NCBI RefSeq assembly: GCF_963678635.1
Contig: NC_087064.1
Coordinates: 42,662,411-42,726,410 of the forward strand
Origin: Symsagittifera roscoffensis
Lineage: Eukaryota; Xenacoelomorpha; Acoela; Convolutidae
Direction of reading: 5' to 3'
Length of the DNA stretch: 64,000 nt
Positions 42,201-53,383 of the stretch are shown here, piece by piece. Both the position numbers and the translations under genes were made by a program. Position 1 is the stretch's first letter, and each line of letters starts with the position of its first letter. Below the pieces are notes generated by a model that worked only from the letters and a program-made list of their open reading frames with translations, was not told where the DNA came from and ran no database searches.

Positions 42201-42732
42201 TGTTCTACAAGATGTTTGGCCAGAATGAAGCATAAGCCTCACTGAAAACAAGAAAACAGGGTGCGTTCTGGTGAAAACTTATTTTTCCCAATTATGTATT
42301 TAAGTACTTAGTGGATTGAGTAGCAAATAAGGATATTAGTACAATGAAAAACCAAATCATAATTATGAAAAAAAAACATGTGGGAGCTTTTAGTTATCAA
42401 TATCTTAAAGGTTTTCCCTAACAAGGATGGTTCGCTGTAAATAACTTTCTCGTTTAATATTGCGCTCTGACAAAAACATGTATTCAAGACAAGTTGAAGA
42501 TCATATGTCTTAAAAGTCTCTTTGTTGAAGTCAAATTTATTACTATTTAGTTCGGAACAATTTATGCCATTAGTAAAAGATTTTACCGCATTTTTCTAGA
42601 ATTAATGTGAGAAAATTCATGTCATGAATATCCTCGGGGGAGGGAGATCTTATTTGGAACCAAAGGGGAAGGGGTTAAGCCCAGTTTTTTTGTTGTTGTA
42701 GTACAATTGAAGTGGTCTTAAATCTTCTTTTT

Positions 42733-43858
42733 TGGTGATTCGAGGGCAAGTTCCACCGCTGGTCTCGTTGAAGTACATTCGCAACTACCTGCAACAAAGT
42801 TTCGCCATCATTGGGCTCCGCAGAAACACTCAGACAGATAAGACATGCTACTGCAACACAGATAATACTGCTTTCTCTGCAGAAGGTTCTAAGGCAAAGG
42901 GCTACATCCACTCATGGCCGACTTGCCGCCAACTCGTTTGGGCGATCCGTCTGACGACCCATTTCCGTTCAAAAAAACAGGAATTGACTTTATCGGGCAA
43001 TTCTACATCGCAACAAAAAATACAACTGAAAAAAGCTATATTTGCCTCTTCACATGCCTCTCTACTCGCGCGGCTCACCTGGAATCGACAGAGAACCTTA
43101 CTACGAACAACTGTATAACGGCAATTAGACGTTTCATTGCTAGGAGAGGCACACCTAAACTTTTAATCTCTGGCAATGCTACTTACTTCGTCGGCGCCGG
43201 TAAACAACTACACTCAGAACGAATCAACGAAACTAACCTAACTGAAACTCTACAAATCCACAAAGTTGAATGGCGCCTAAGTCCTCCGGCTGCCCCCATT
43301 TCGGTGGCCTGTGGGAACGACTCGTCCCAATGATAAAATGAGCTTTCTTACCAAATCTCGGTTCTGATCGACTATCCAGAGATCTATTTGCTATCGTCGT
43401 AGCCGAGGTTGAGACAATCCTCAACTCACGTCCGGTAACGCTAGTCAGTGGTGACCTTGACGACAACCTTCCACTGACACCCAACCACTTCTTAATGGGT
43501 CGTCCATTCGTCTACGCTCCAGCAGCAGCCTTCTACGAAGCATCTACTAGTAAACGGTCTAAGAAGTCCCGGAAGCGAGCAAAAGATAGACTTGACAGCT
43601 TCTGGAGGTGTCTACTTCAAGAGTACGCTCCGACTCTCATCAGAAGGACTAAATGGACGCAACCCGAGGAACCACTCGAAAAAGATGACCTCGTGTGGAT
43701 ACTTGAGGACTTAACACCAAGAGGCATCTGGCCACTGGGTCGAGTGGTAGAAGTTTTTACCGGCTCTGATGGCATCGTGTGCTCGTGTAAACTGAAAACA
43801 GGTACTTTAACGAGACCAGCGGTGAAACTTGCCCTCGTATCCCCAAAAAAGGAGAATT
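42733..43858 (+). pseudogene. BEL/Pao retrotransposon integrase and DUF5641 relic
   Basis: Segments in several frames follow the BEL/Pao order. A cysteine-rich FLCRRF precedes GLHPLMADLPPTRLGDPSDD and KKTGIDFIGQFYI (first aspartate). Then come TCLSTRAAHLESTENLTTNN, AIRRFIARRGTPKLLISGNA and WRLSPPAAPISVACGNDSS. The final frame (43495-43858) is NHFLMGRPFVYAP ... DLVWILEDLTPRGIWPLGRV and TGTLTRPAVKLALV, the DUF5641 tail. At the second catalytic position SDNG-type sequence is ISGNATYF, so the aspartate is lost. Several stops. It lies in the CAP intron, same strand as the gene. Confidence 0.85.
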
Positions 43859-43869
43859 AAGACCTATGT

Positions 43870-44540
43870 TTTAACTTTCTTGGTCGTATGTTTCGACTTG
43901 ACCTATGTTTTTCGACTATGTTTCGAACTTCTTGGCTGAAGTATGTTCCGACTTGACCTATGTTTCTTGACCTATGTTTCGACTTGACCTATGTTTCTTG
44001 ACCTATGTTTCGACTTGACCTATGTTTCTTGACCTATGTTTCGACTTGACCTATGTTTCTTGACCTATGTTTCGACTTGATCTATGTTCCGACTTGACCT
44101 ATGTTTCTTGACCTATGTTTCATTTTGACCCAAGTTTCTTGACCTATGTTCCAACTTGACTTATGTTTCTTGACCGATGTTTCTTGAACTATGTTTCGAC
44201 TTTCTTGGTCGTAGTATGTTTCGACTTGACCTATGTTTCTTGACCTATGTTTCGAACTTCTTGACTGAAGTGTGTTACGAACTGACCAATGTTTCTTTAC
44301 CTATGTCTCGACCTTCTTGGACGAAGTATGTTTGAATTTGACCTATGTTTCGACCTTCTCGACCGAAAAATGTTTCGGGTATATTTCGACTTGAACTTTG
44401 TTTCGACTTGACCTATGTTTCTTGACCTATAATTCGACCTTCTTGGCTGAAGTATGTTTCGACTTTACCTATGTTTCGTCCTTCTTGACCGAAGTATGTT
44501 CCGGGTATGTTTCGACTTTGTGCTTGACTTAAAACTGCCT
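43870..44540. repeat. Minisatellite, about 31 bp, TTGACCTATGTTTCGACTTG
   Basis: About 20 tandem units of GACCTATGTTTCTTGACCTA and variants, the most regular between 43935 and 44130, then increasingly degenerate. It starts 10 bases after the stop of the BEL/Pao frame, where an LTR would be expected. Confidence 0.9.
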
Positions 44541-44695
44541 TTAGACCGCGGAATTTCAGTCGCAAAACTGTACTTTCTCGGCTTTCAAAGTCGAAACATA
44601 TCGCGAGCACTTCCACCCGGGTAATTAACGCACGATTACAAAAGCATTTCAAGAAAGCGAAACTGTTTAGAGTTTGAATCAAATTTGTTTGCTAG

Positions 44696-44961
44696 CTTCA
44701 TGGGCGTGTCGTCATCTAACCCAAATACTCTGGGCGGACACCAAGTACATAGGGTGTGCACAGGAGAAGTGTGTGAACACTTGGAAGAAGAGAGGCAGGA
44801 CACGGACTTGGACCAACTTTGTCTGTCACTACAACATAGCCGGCAACTGGTGGGGAGAGACGCCATTTGAGACGATCCACACATATGATCCACAAAGAAT
44901 GTGTCCAGAAGAAGGAACCAGGCTTGATGATGTTTATGAAAATTTGTGTGTAGAGATATAG
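44696..44961 (+). CDS. CAP/SCP-superfamily protein, last exon
   Basis: Begins after acceptor TTTGCTAG and ends with TAG at 44959-44961. Both CAP signature motifs are present: RHLTQILWADTKYIGCA (CAP1, with the fourth cavity residue H) and FVCHYNIAGNWWGETPF (CAP2). Cysteines in GCAQEKC, FVCHY, MCPEE and NLCVEI suggest disulphides of a secreted protein. Joined to the exon 40135-40327 in phase 1 it gives YSWRQHT-S-SWACRHLTQ. The C-terminus is short, with no cysteine-rich (crisp) extension or membrane segment. It converges with the channel gene 725 bases away. Confidence 0.85.
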
Positions 44962-45686
44962 GTTTATTCATCGAATAGCTTCTTGAGTTTGCTTCAATGG
45001 AATACGTTTTAATTTCTGTTTTTTTTTCTGAATGAAGTGTTTGAAGAGCAGCTTGAAAATTATAATGAAGTTTCCTCTGCTTTTTTATTTTTTTTGCCAG
45101 CCTTCGCATAGCTAGCTAATCCAGTTTATGGCAATTTCGGACGAAAGCGCAATTCCATGGCTATTTCGAAAAGAAAAGATGTGAAACATTTGTGCTCAGT
45201 GTTTTTTTTTCTGACTGTTTTGGTTTTTTTACCAGCTAACTTTGCGGAACTATCTTCGAAAATATAGCAATGCCTTGAGCTCAGACTAGGTAGAAATACA
45301 AAACTTGCCCTAGATCAATGGATCAAATGCTATTGATTAAACTCTTCTAAACTATGAAAATCAATGTTTATTTCAAAGTTGGATCAAGATTACCAAGAAT
45401 TGCAGTATTTGAATAGATGACATTCCAATCCTATGAGAAATTTTACAAATGAGTCCAAAAGCATTTTTGTGAATTATCATTTATTCGCAGGACCAAAATA
45501 GTAGCGTTTGTATCACTCGAGTTCCGAAATATATGATAAAAATTATCTTTATTTTCTCGTTTTTAGTTGCTTGTGGCATACTAATTACAGTTTTAATTTT
45601 TCTGTAGTCAGTGAACGACACTACTTCGAAAACTACTTTTGGCGTTGTAGTTTTTGCCAATTTTAAACTTTTTTGTATATTTGCAC
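44962..45686. other. Intergenic region between convergent genes
   Basis: 3' flanks of the CAP gene and of the channel gene. AT-rich; no repeat or further gene identified. Confidence 0.5.
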
Positions 45687-46374
45687 TCAGAAAAACCCAT
45701 GGTTTTCTTGTCCTTGAGAAAAAACTTTTTGCATTTGGTGACCATTCAGATATTTCGGAACTGCGACAGATCCCGGAGAAAATGTTTTATTACACTTGTC
45801 AGGAGTTTCGTCCAAATTCTTTTCAAACATTTTCTTCTTTCCTCTTATTCGCAAATACTCAATGGCGTCGAAGGCAAAATCGACAACTTCCAAAACTGTC
45901 AAAACACTCACTCCCAAATAGAGTCCCAGAAGGCCGCCAAAATTTGAGATAATCAGGACGAAGTTGTAAACTGGTCGCTCAACAATAATTGCTTCTGAGA
46001 GATCACGAAAGTACACTGTCACACTTCCAAAATTTGACCTCAGTTGAGTCAATGCTTGCTGAGTATTTTCTTTTTTGTCTTCTGTGTATCTATTGATAGC
46101 TGACACTAGATAGTTAATAGCTGGTCTGCTCAGATCTTGATACAAATTGGCTACAAATCGAGCAATAGAGCGATTTGTTGGCCATTCAAGCTGAGTGATC
46201 TTGACATCATAAGACTCGACATGGCATTCGTTTGGACATTCGCATTCTTTGTTGGGGTTTGAGTTCTCGTTTATGAAGTCAACGCAAGCCCGTTGCTCTT
46301 TTTGGTCGAGAGAGCAAAGAGGAGCTTGATGGACCATGAGGTTATCGGAGCAGCCACATTGCTCTACCTTCATC
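45687..46374 (-). CDS. DEG/ENaC channel, exon 5 (last): palm end, TM2, cytoplasmic tail
   Basis: Acceptor TTTCAG ends at 46375; the exon starts with G that completes a leucine codon (TT|G), so phase is conserved with exon 4. It encodes cysteine-rich CGCSDNLMVHQAPLCSLDQK and CECPNECHVESYDVKITQLE. Next is the pre-TM2 segment RPVYNFVLIISNFGGLLGLY, then LGVSVLTVLEVVDFAFDAIE, in which G-V-S occupies the G-x-S selectivity-filter position of this family. A basic and polar tail of about 50 residues follows. The motifs LGGLLGL and EVVDF are hallmarks of amiloride-sensitive channels. Confidence 0.9.
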
Positions 46375-46538
46375 CTGAAATTTATTAGGAACTAGTGAAA
46401 GATTTAGAAGTTTGTAGATATTTTTTTCCACAGCCTGAAAAACTTCACTAAAATCTAGATAACGGATATATGAAAAAGTAATTGATATGACAAAATAATC
46501 TAGATTAGAGGAAGGGATCCAAGCAATGATTTACTCAC

Positions 46539-46969
46539 AAGTCCATGCATTCCTTCAAACACTCATCACGGGAGTTGAATCGTTCCCAGGTGCCCTCGCC
46601 ATAATACTCGCATAAACTGAATGGTTTCGCTAGTTTCTGAATATAACTGGGTTGCACGGACACCAGATGTTCAAACCCCGGCGGGAGACTTAGCTCACTT
46701 GTTTGGTCCACAAAAACATTTCCATTCCTATCAGTTTTTCCTGGAGGAGTAAGGAACAATTTTAGACCGGAAGTAGGTGTAAACAGACCCAAAGTATCGT
46801 ACACTTCAAGGTTGAACCAGATGCTCAGACCATAGTCTTTTCCGCTCGTAGAAATAGGATCTTGTTGTGTAAATGAGAAACAGTTGCCATACTCCTGTGA
46901 CACTGTGATGTTAACTACGACACTCTCGTTGCATACTTTGTTATTGGCCCTACATTTGATGACCATTTC
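46539..46969 (-). CDS. DEG/ENaC channel, exon 4: palm/finger part
   Basis: Starts after acceptor TTTTTAG with GAAATGGTCATC (EMVIKC) and ends at donor CTT|GTGAGTAA. Encodes EMVIKCRANNKVC, YGNCFSFTQQDPIST, YGLSIWFNLEVYDT, LFLTPPGKTDRNGN, LPPGFEHLVSVQPSYIQKLA and FNSRDECLKECMDL. C-x-F/R...C then YGNC(Y/F)xF is the conserved palm segment of acid-sensing and epithelial sodium channels. N-V-T, N-E-S type sequons fit an extracellular location. Confidence 0.9.
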
Positions 46970-49900
46970 CTAAAAAATATCAAATAAAGCGTGGCCATTT
47001 GGTATAGAGTTTAACTCATGAATTGAAACAGTACATTAAATGAGTACCCGGGTTGACATAAAATGCTTATCATACAATTCCATAGTATGGAAAAATTGCT
47101 TATCATACAATTCCATACTATTCCATAGATTGAAAAAAATGTGAGAAATTAGCATCAGAAGCGATTTTTCAGATTATGGATTTGTACGATAGACATCAGT
47201 ATATTCAATGGAATTGTGTGACAAGCCATTTTCTCCACAACGTTTTTTTTCGCTTAACATTTGCGTGTTGCCCGGAAACACAAACATCAAAATTTTTCTG
47301 AAATGAGAAAGCCAACAGGCTAAACTACGTATTGATAGCTGGCAAGTAGTTTAACAACAAAAGTTGGCACAAAATTGCAGCAAAATTGCAATTTTTTTGT
47401 ATATGACTTTGAGGCCTCTATCGATCAACTCAGATCTTGATAATCGTGGCCTGTTTTTTCGACAGATTTAAGGTTATATGTTACCATCTAAAACTGAAGA
47501 ATACAAAAGTCTGCCATCACAGAGATTGTCCATAGTAATCCATGATGAACTTTTTTTGTAGAAAAAATTGTGCGTGGAAAACGATAATGGCAAAAATTTG
47601 ACAGCTTTGCATTCAATAAAAAAATCTGAAACGTTTTTTTTTTTGTTCTTAGAGCTGGTTAAAATGAGATGTAAGTTATGTTCGTCAGTTATTTATGGGA
47701 AAATGCTAATAATACTGCTTTTATAAATCAAAAAAATTTGATTTAATTTCAAAGCCTCATGAAAGTTTTTGTGACAAAACAATGAAAAATTGTATATCAA
47801 ACACTTTCCATACATGGGAATCGTATGATTAGCATTTTTCCATAAAGAGCATGCATAGAACTTTTTTTGATTGGAATTGTATGAAAAAAAATATTTGTAT
47901 GGAGGTTATCTTGATTTTGCGTGATTTTTTGATGAAAGGATAAAAACAAATGTGTTGCAATAGTTGGTTTGTTCATCTTGCATGTTAATTACTTCATGAC
48001 CATTTGAAAACAGTTTTTAAAAACTGAAATTCAAAGTTGTAGGGAAAATGGAAAACAGCCAACTATTTCCATGCCTCGACAATCCGAAAAGAAAAAATCT
48101 TCTGCGTTGATTTTTTAAAATTATATAACTGCTCGAGTTTTGCCAATGATATTTTGGAATGATTAATGCATGCTCAGTACAATGCGCACATCTTCAGTGC
48201 ATAAAATATGCTCAGATATCTCCAGTTTCAACAAAAGCTATACAAAATTAGTTCATATCCTGCGATACTAAAATCAACTTATATCGAATAAAAACACTTG
48301 GGGCTGCTTGTTCTGGTAAAATAATTTTGTTTTTTAAGCACTTTTGATAATTAAAAAGCAATTTTAGACACTTTTTTATGTATCGCTCAAAATTGTGCAG
48401 TTTTTGTTAAATGCCGCTATACAAATTTGCATGGATTTATCTTGGTGAACATTTTTTTCCCACTTAAGGTCAAATTTCGCTTCATAGAGAGTTCCAATTT
48501 AAATTCAGGAAAAAAATTCAATGCAATCTTTGACATTTTCAATTAAATTCAAACGTTTCTTGAGATATAACAAGAAAACAAACAAAATGCAATTTTCTAC
48601 ACAACTATAAACAAAATCATATTTTACTTACTGTCGTCAGGCAGTTTTTTTATCAGAAAAAAAACTTAAAATTAAACAAAATGAAGTACAAAAATTTATT
48701 TAAATTATGAAAATTTAAAAATATTTAAATCACAGGTTTCTTCGAATTTTTTTGAAAGTTCATAACTGCCTGCTGGTAGAAATTTCTATTTTGCAAGTCA
48801 TTTAATCGACATTCCCTAAGAATGAGAAAACTCTAGTCTAACTCTGGCAATCATGCGTAACTAACTTCTGGACTTCCATTGTGGACAATTTTGCTTCGGT
48901 CGCAAAATTTTGTTTTGATCTTGCAGGTTGAAAATCTATTGTGGTATTGAAAATCTGTTGTTGCAGTTGTTATTTTTATCATTCAGCTTTGTTTTGATTC
49001 GTTAATTGCGGTGGTTTTTGGAAATTAATATTAACTAAAATACTTCATTTCTAATTAAAGTTTTTGTTATGACCACCGAAACTGGAGTAAACATTTATTA
49101 GGGTCATTATGTATCATCGGGTGTGTCTAAGAGTTTTTAAGTTCTTTTTACCACGAATATTCAAGTGCGACAAATGACACATAAACACAAAAAAAAACGA
49201 AAAAATTTGACAATGTTTGATTCAAACTAGGTTATATAAACTTTCATATGTCTGGTTAGAAGTTTACTCCAGGCAAATATGTCAAACACTTGGATTTTAA
49301 ATCAGCATCCAGGGAACCCATCTTACAAAAGAAACAAAGCCGACAATCTTTGAGCAGACACAAGTTGGACCAAAAAATATGATGTCATTAAAAAAGTTTA
49401 AAGTCCTCCTTAAACAACAAGTGTAAAGACTTGCACGTGCAATTAAAATAGATTTCTTTACAGCTCAAGAAAATCAGTAATGTCGCAACTAAGCCAACAA
49501 TCTTTGAGCTTAATCAATTGAGCCGAAAACAAAATGTTTTTTTTTTTAAATCTTTCTTGTGTCCCCCGCACCTGAATTTAGAATGAACAAGACATGCACT
49601 TGCAACTACAATGAAAACTATCTACAGCAAAAGCAAAATCCGTTCTGTTAAATTTGAGTTTTCAAGAAATTGAACATGTCAATCAGCAGCATAGTTACCA
49701 AATGATTCAACTGATGAATTTGTTAAACTAGTAATTAACTAGAAAAGTCTATATTCCAGTTTGATAGCGCTTGCTAATCGCAAGCGTAAAAAGTTAAAAC
49801 CTTCAAAGAAAACCTAAATTTCGAAATATTGATTCACTGTTCAACCCAAAAACTTCACAAATTTTGCTTTAGTTAGGACGGATGAATATTATTTTTTCTG

Positions 49901-50166
49901 TTTGCGTCGTTCATGATTAATTTTTGTTCAGTAGCACCGTTTTTTCTGAATTTTCTGCAGTCGCACCGGCTGCATGAAACTTTTCTGGTGTCGCGGGGGA
50001 AGAATGAAAAAAATGCATTTCGGTCGCGGCGATCTGACAACATCCAATTTTGTCGCAATAATCTGGACACAAAACCACAACATCGCCCCGGGATAGAAGC
50101 ATCTAAAGTAATTAATTCAGAGTGAAAAGTATGTCCTTTACCAAAGAGAGGACTCATTGCACTCAC
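46970..50166 (-). other. Intron 3 of the channel gene
   Basis: About 3.2 kb between GTGAGTGCAATG (donor, 50166) and TTTTTAGG (acceptor). Phase 0 on both sides gives LGHKYE|EMVIKC, as in other family members. It contains copies of the GGAATTGTATGATAAGC palindrome-type repeat (47050-47240, 47800-47890) and a direct repeat of about 170 bases holding CAACAATCTTTGAGC (49330 and 49495). Otherwise AT-rich and unassigned. Confidence 0.7.
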
Positions 50167-50334
50167 TTCATATTTGTGTCCCAGTGAAGAAACCTCTTCT
50201 TTTGATGCCATACTGTACCAGCGCATCTCCACTGGTTTGCCCAGAAGATTCTGGTACTCCCTGAACTCGTCAGTATCCTTGGGCGAAGTCCAGTTGACCA
50301 AGTTGTTCTTCCAAACACACGTCTCATCCACTGC
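50167..50334 (-). CDS. DEG/ENaC channel, exon 3: end of fourth LDLa module
   Basis: Starts with GCAGTGGATGAG after acceptor TTTAAG and ends at TATGAA|GTGAGT. Encodes AVDETCVWKNNLVNWTSPKD, then DEFREYQNLLGKPVEMRWYS and MASKEEVSSLGHKYE. With exon 2 it gives DGRVDCFK|AVDETC, completing an LDLa calcium-binding end. The open frame running on to 49873 is intronic read-through. Confidence 0.8.
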
Positions 50335-50863
50335 CTTAAACATAGTCAGGTATCAAGTGATTGATGACTGAATCCGAATCGAGCGAAATATAGTTGTTTT
50401 ATGTTGAAACGCGGTGATCATAATAAGATGTGTCGCCCGTAGTGATCCAAAAATGTAATTTTACATTAGGACTCTGGGATATCGTTTGGGACAGAGGGGA
50501 CTCAAACTATCCATTAAAACAGCGGGAGATCTAACTGGGTTGCTGGCTTGCTTAACCTGTTGTAATGTGGGTTGGTTTATACGATTCGATATTTATATGA
50601 TTGGAGGAATTTTTTATCATAGAAAATTGATAATTTGCGACTGCCGTTAAAAAGAGCAAAAATAACGAGAGTGTTTCTACTATAGCAAAACCTGAGTGCA
50701 GAAACTGCATGGGACTTGTGAAAAATGAAACAAAAAATCTCAGTTTTTGATCTGATAGAACAAACTTTTTCAATCAACTGGCCTTGTCATTAACAAATGA
50801 AGGAGCTAAATGAGAGCAAAGGGGGTGTCTTAGAACTATTTCTGCTGATTGTGTTTATAAAAC

Positions 50864-51205
50864 CTTGAAGCAGTCTACTCTTCCATCGTGCACTTTCTCA
50901 TTGGGGATCCAGATGGGGTATTTATAGTACTTCCATAAAGAGGAAGTACTGGGGTCATGACACATGGTCTCGTTCGGATGGTCCGAGGCCTCTGAACTTC
51001 CTCCTGACGGACATGCGGGTCCGAACTCATCTGAGAATTCCCGAGGACAATCGATGAGGCCGTCACATACTTGGTCAAGGGGAATTTTGCGATCGGAAGT
51101 ACAACAAGTGAATGTATGTTGCACTACCTCAAGGTCACAGAACTCATATTCTTCGTCGGATCCGTCGGAGCAGTCAAATTTGCCGTCACACCTATTGTTC
51201 AACCA
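50864..51205 (-). CDS. DEG/ENaC channel, exon 2: LDLa modules 2 (end), 3 and 4 (start)
   Basis: Encodes LNNRCDGKFDCSDGSDEEYE (LDLa C-terminal half with C-D-G-x-x-D-C-S-D-G-S-D-E), then HTFTCCTSDRKIPLDQVCDG and LIDCPREFSDEFGPAC (a second module), then ETMCHDPSTSSLWKYYKYPI ... KVHDGRVDCFK (start of another). The donor is AAG|GTTTTATAAAC, a weak GT site at 50863. The 5' boundary is uncertain: no AG at the right phase lies before GGTTGAACAATAGG, where a ten-T run sits. Confidence 0.75.
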
Positions 51206-53383
51206 AAAAAAAAACTGTCGAAACCCGTTTCGTCAACTTTTAAATTTAACAAATAGCTGAAACACATACGCTTAATCTGATCTGCTTTACGGCGAGTCAT
51301 ATTGAACAGTGTAAAATCAGATATTATTCATTTTAGTAAGACTTATTTATTAACTAAATTGTTTAACTAATGTTCAATCTGTTCTGCTTAATCATGGAAT
51401 CAAAAAATGGAATAAAAAATGGAATCGAACGATTTTCTTGAAATTTGCGTCTGGGAGGTTTTTGATGCAACACCATTTGGAGCATCAAACTTAATGGTTG
51501 TCTTGCTTAAGGAACATTTAAATTTATCAAACTGGCAATGCTGCACTGATTTAATTTGTTAGCAAAAATTACCATGATTTTAAACGCGCTTTTCGCAAAA
51601 AGCGTTGGTTGAAAAAAAAACTCGGAAAAAGCAGCATAGAATTTGACCAGAGTTAATGTTGAAACATAGTTTGCGAAGCTCGGTTGAACATAATTTTTCT
51701 GAAACTTTTTTTTTGACAGAAATTTAACATGAAGTAGTTCAAAAACATGCACTTTAAGTGTTTCGATGATAATATAATCTTGGAAAACCGAACTGTGCAG
51801 GTATAGTATGTAGGCCAGTAAATACAGTTTTTCAAAATATGCAGCTTTTCGATGATACCAATTTTTTCGCAAAATTGCTAAGTCTCTGGATTTAACCAAT
51901 ACGTAACAAAAACATGTTTATTGTTCCAATTTTGAAGAATTTGAATGAAAATTACTTGTTGCACTGCTTTTTGCACCTGACAGAGTTCAATTTTCCACCT
52001 ACTCATTTTTGATGGGACATATTTGACGATGTATTGAACTCAAAAAACAAGACAGCTTGTAACAAAGCAAAACCTTGAACGTTCCAAATGCCTTTTTTTG
52101 CCTATTGAGCAGTGCTCGCTTAAAAGAACTGATGAATCGTTCAAACAAACATAAACAAATTGTTTTTAAGTTTTTTTTTGCCAACAATATTTCACCACAC
52201 AGCATATAAAGTACCCAGTGTTATAGTTTGTTCCTGGTAACGTAGAAATTCTGACAAAAATATACTTCAACCAACTCGAATGATTTCTAGAACGGATTAA
52301 ATCTTCGCTAACGCGTTATTAGCGCAAAATATATCGCGCGTTGATTGTCTCAAATTAGTCATATTGACAATCTTTTCAGTTCTGATTACATTGAGAGTGA
52401 TCACAAAAGATATATAAATATATATATTATTTGTTACCATTTCTTAGGGACTTCCAAATTGGCCAAGGAATTGTGTAACAAGCAATCTATTTCGTCGCAA
52501 AAAGCGTGAGCTGAAAAAAAAACTTTCAAATTGAATTGATGCAATTAGTAAGCGCTTTTTCATAAATTACCAGGCTCAAAATATATCATTTTGTTCATTT
52601 CGTAGCGCGTGGGGTAAAACAAGAAAGAAATTCAACAATTTTTTCAATCAAATCATCAGCTTGTAAATTTTATTTTCAACAAATTTAAAGAGTTTATTGT
52701 TTTTGTCAAACTCATTTAAGTTTCGGCCTGAAACGGTCATTGTTTTAACACAGATTTTTGAATTTTGAGTATACTGAGTCATAGTGTCAGCAAAAGTAGC
52801 AGAAAAAAGATTCTCAAGAGGCTTGGCAATCACATTATTTAATCATATATACTTGTAATTTTTTATTTAGAAAAAAAAACATTTTTCTACATCTTTGTTT
52901 TGAGTTAATCAAAAGCTACCGTATTCTAATGAGTCATTGAGTGTGCTTTTTCTATTACAGTGGGCCTCTTTTGTAGCGCAAAATATGATATTTCAGGTAT
53001 AGTCTTCCAATTTTTGTATGAAGCTCTTTCGAAAAGTATCTGCCATAATTTTGTAGATTATACCCTTTAATATTTATCATATACAATAGGCTCATTTTAA
53101 GGATTGTTTGATCAACAATTGACCCGATAGTTCTTGCGTATTTTAAGTTTGTCTAAATTCAGTGAAAACTGATTCAACTTCAGCGTAAAAATTAAGATCT
53201 GAATTTTGCAAAACATATTGCATCAAAAGAATTTTACAAAAATGTAAACAACTTTCGTTTTCGCCATTTTTTGCTTTAGGTATTTCTAATTTGAAAAAAC
53301 CGCGTTTTGCTCAAAATTTGTTGGTTTCCTCTGGATAACTCAAATCAGCGCTGTACCTGTCATTGCTGTCACATTTGTCTAAC
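51206..53383 (-). other. Intron 1 of the channel gene (boundaries unresolved)
   Basis: About 2.2 kb. Contains a diverged copy of the 540 bp repeat (about 52045-52395). No further LDLa exon was recognised, but a small one could have been missed. Confidence 0.5.
52045..52395 (+). repeat. Diverged copy of the 540 bp dispersed repeat
   Basis: AACAAGACAGCTTGTAACAA, then TTGAACGTTCCAAATGCC and CGGATTAAATCTTCGCTAAC and CGCGCGTTGATTGTCTCAAA follow the repeat order seen at 28291-28831 and 56983-57521. It sits in channel intron 1. Confidence 0.65.

Larger units (their letters stand above)
40328..44695 (+). other. Intron of the CAP gene, filled with transposon debris
   Basis: 4,368 bases from GTAATC to TTTGCTAG. 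Contents: unassigned AT-rich DNA (40330-41500), a perfect 32-base palindrome (41533), an LTR-like segment (from 41744), a BEL/Pao integrase relic (42733-43858) and a 31 bp minisatellite (43870-44540). The donor and acceptor give a phase-1 junction that keeps the CAP frame. Confidence 0.7.

Noticed and set aside
44413-45109. Minus-strand frames opposite the CAP exon
   Set aside because: Shadows of the CAP exon and the minisatellite.
45611-45952. Plus-strand frames opposite the last channel exon
   Set aside because: Antisense shadows of the strongly supported DEG/ENaC exon.
49873-50166. Continuation of the channel exon frame past 50167
   Set aside because: A GTGAGT donor follows GAA at 50166, and the next exon joins in frame with the family-typical sequence.
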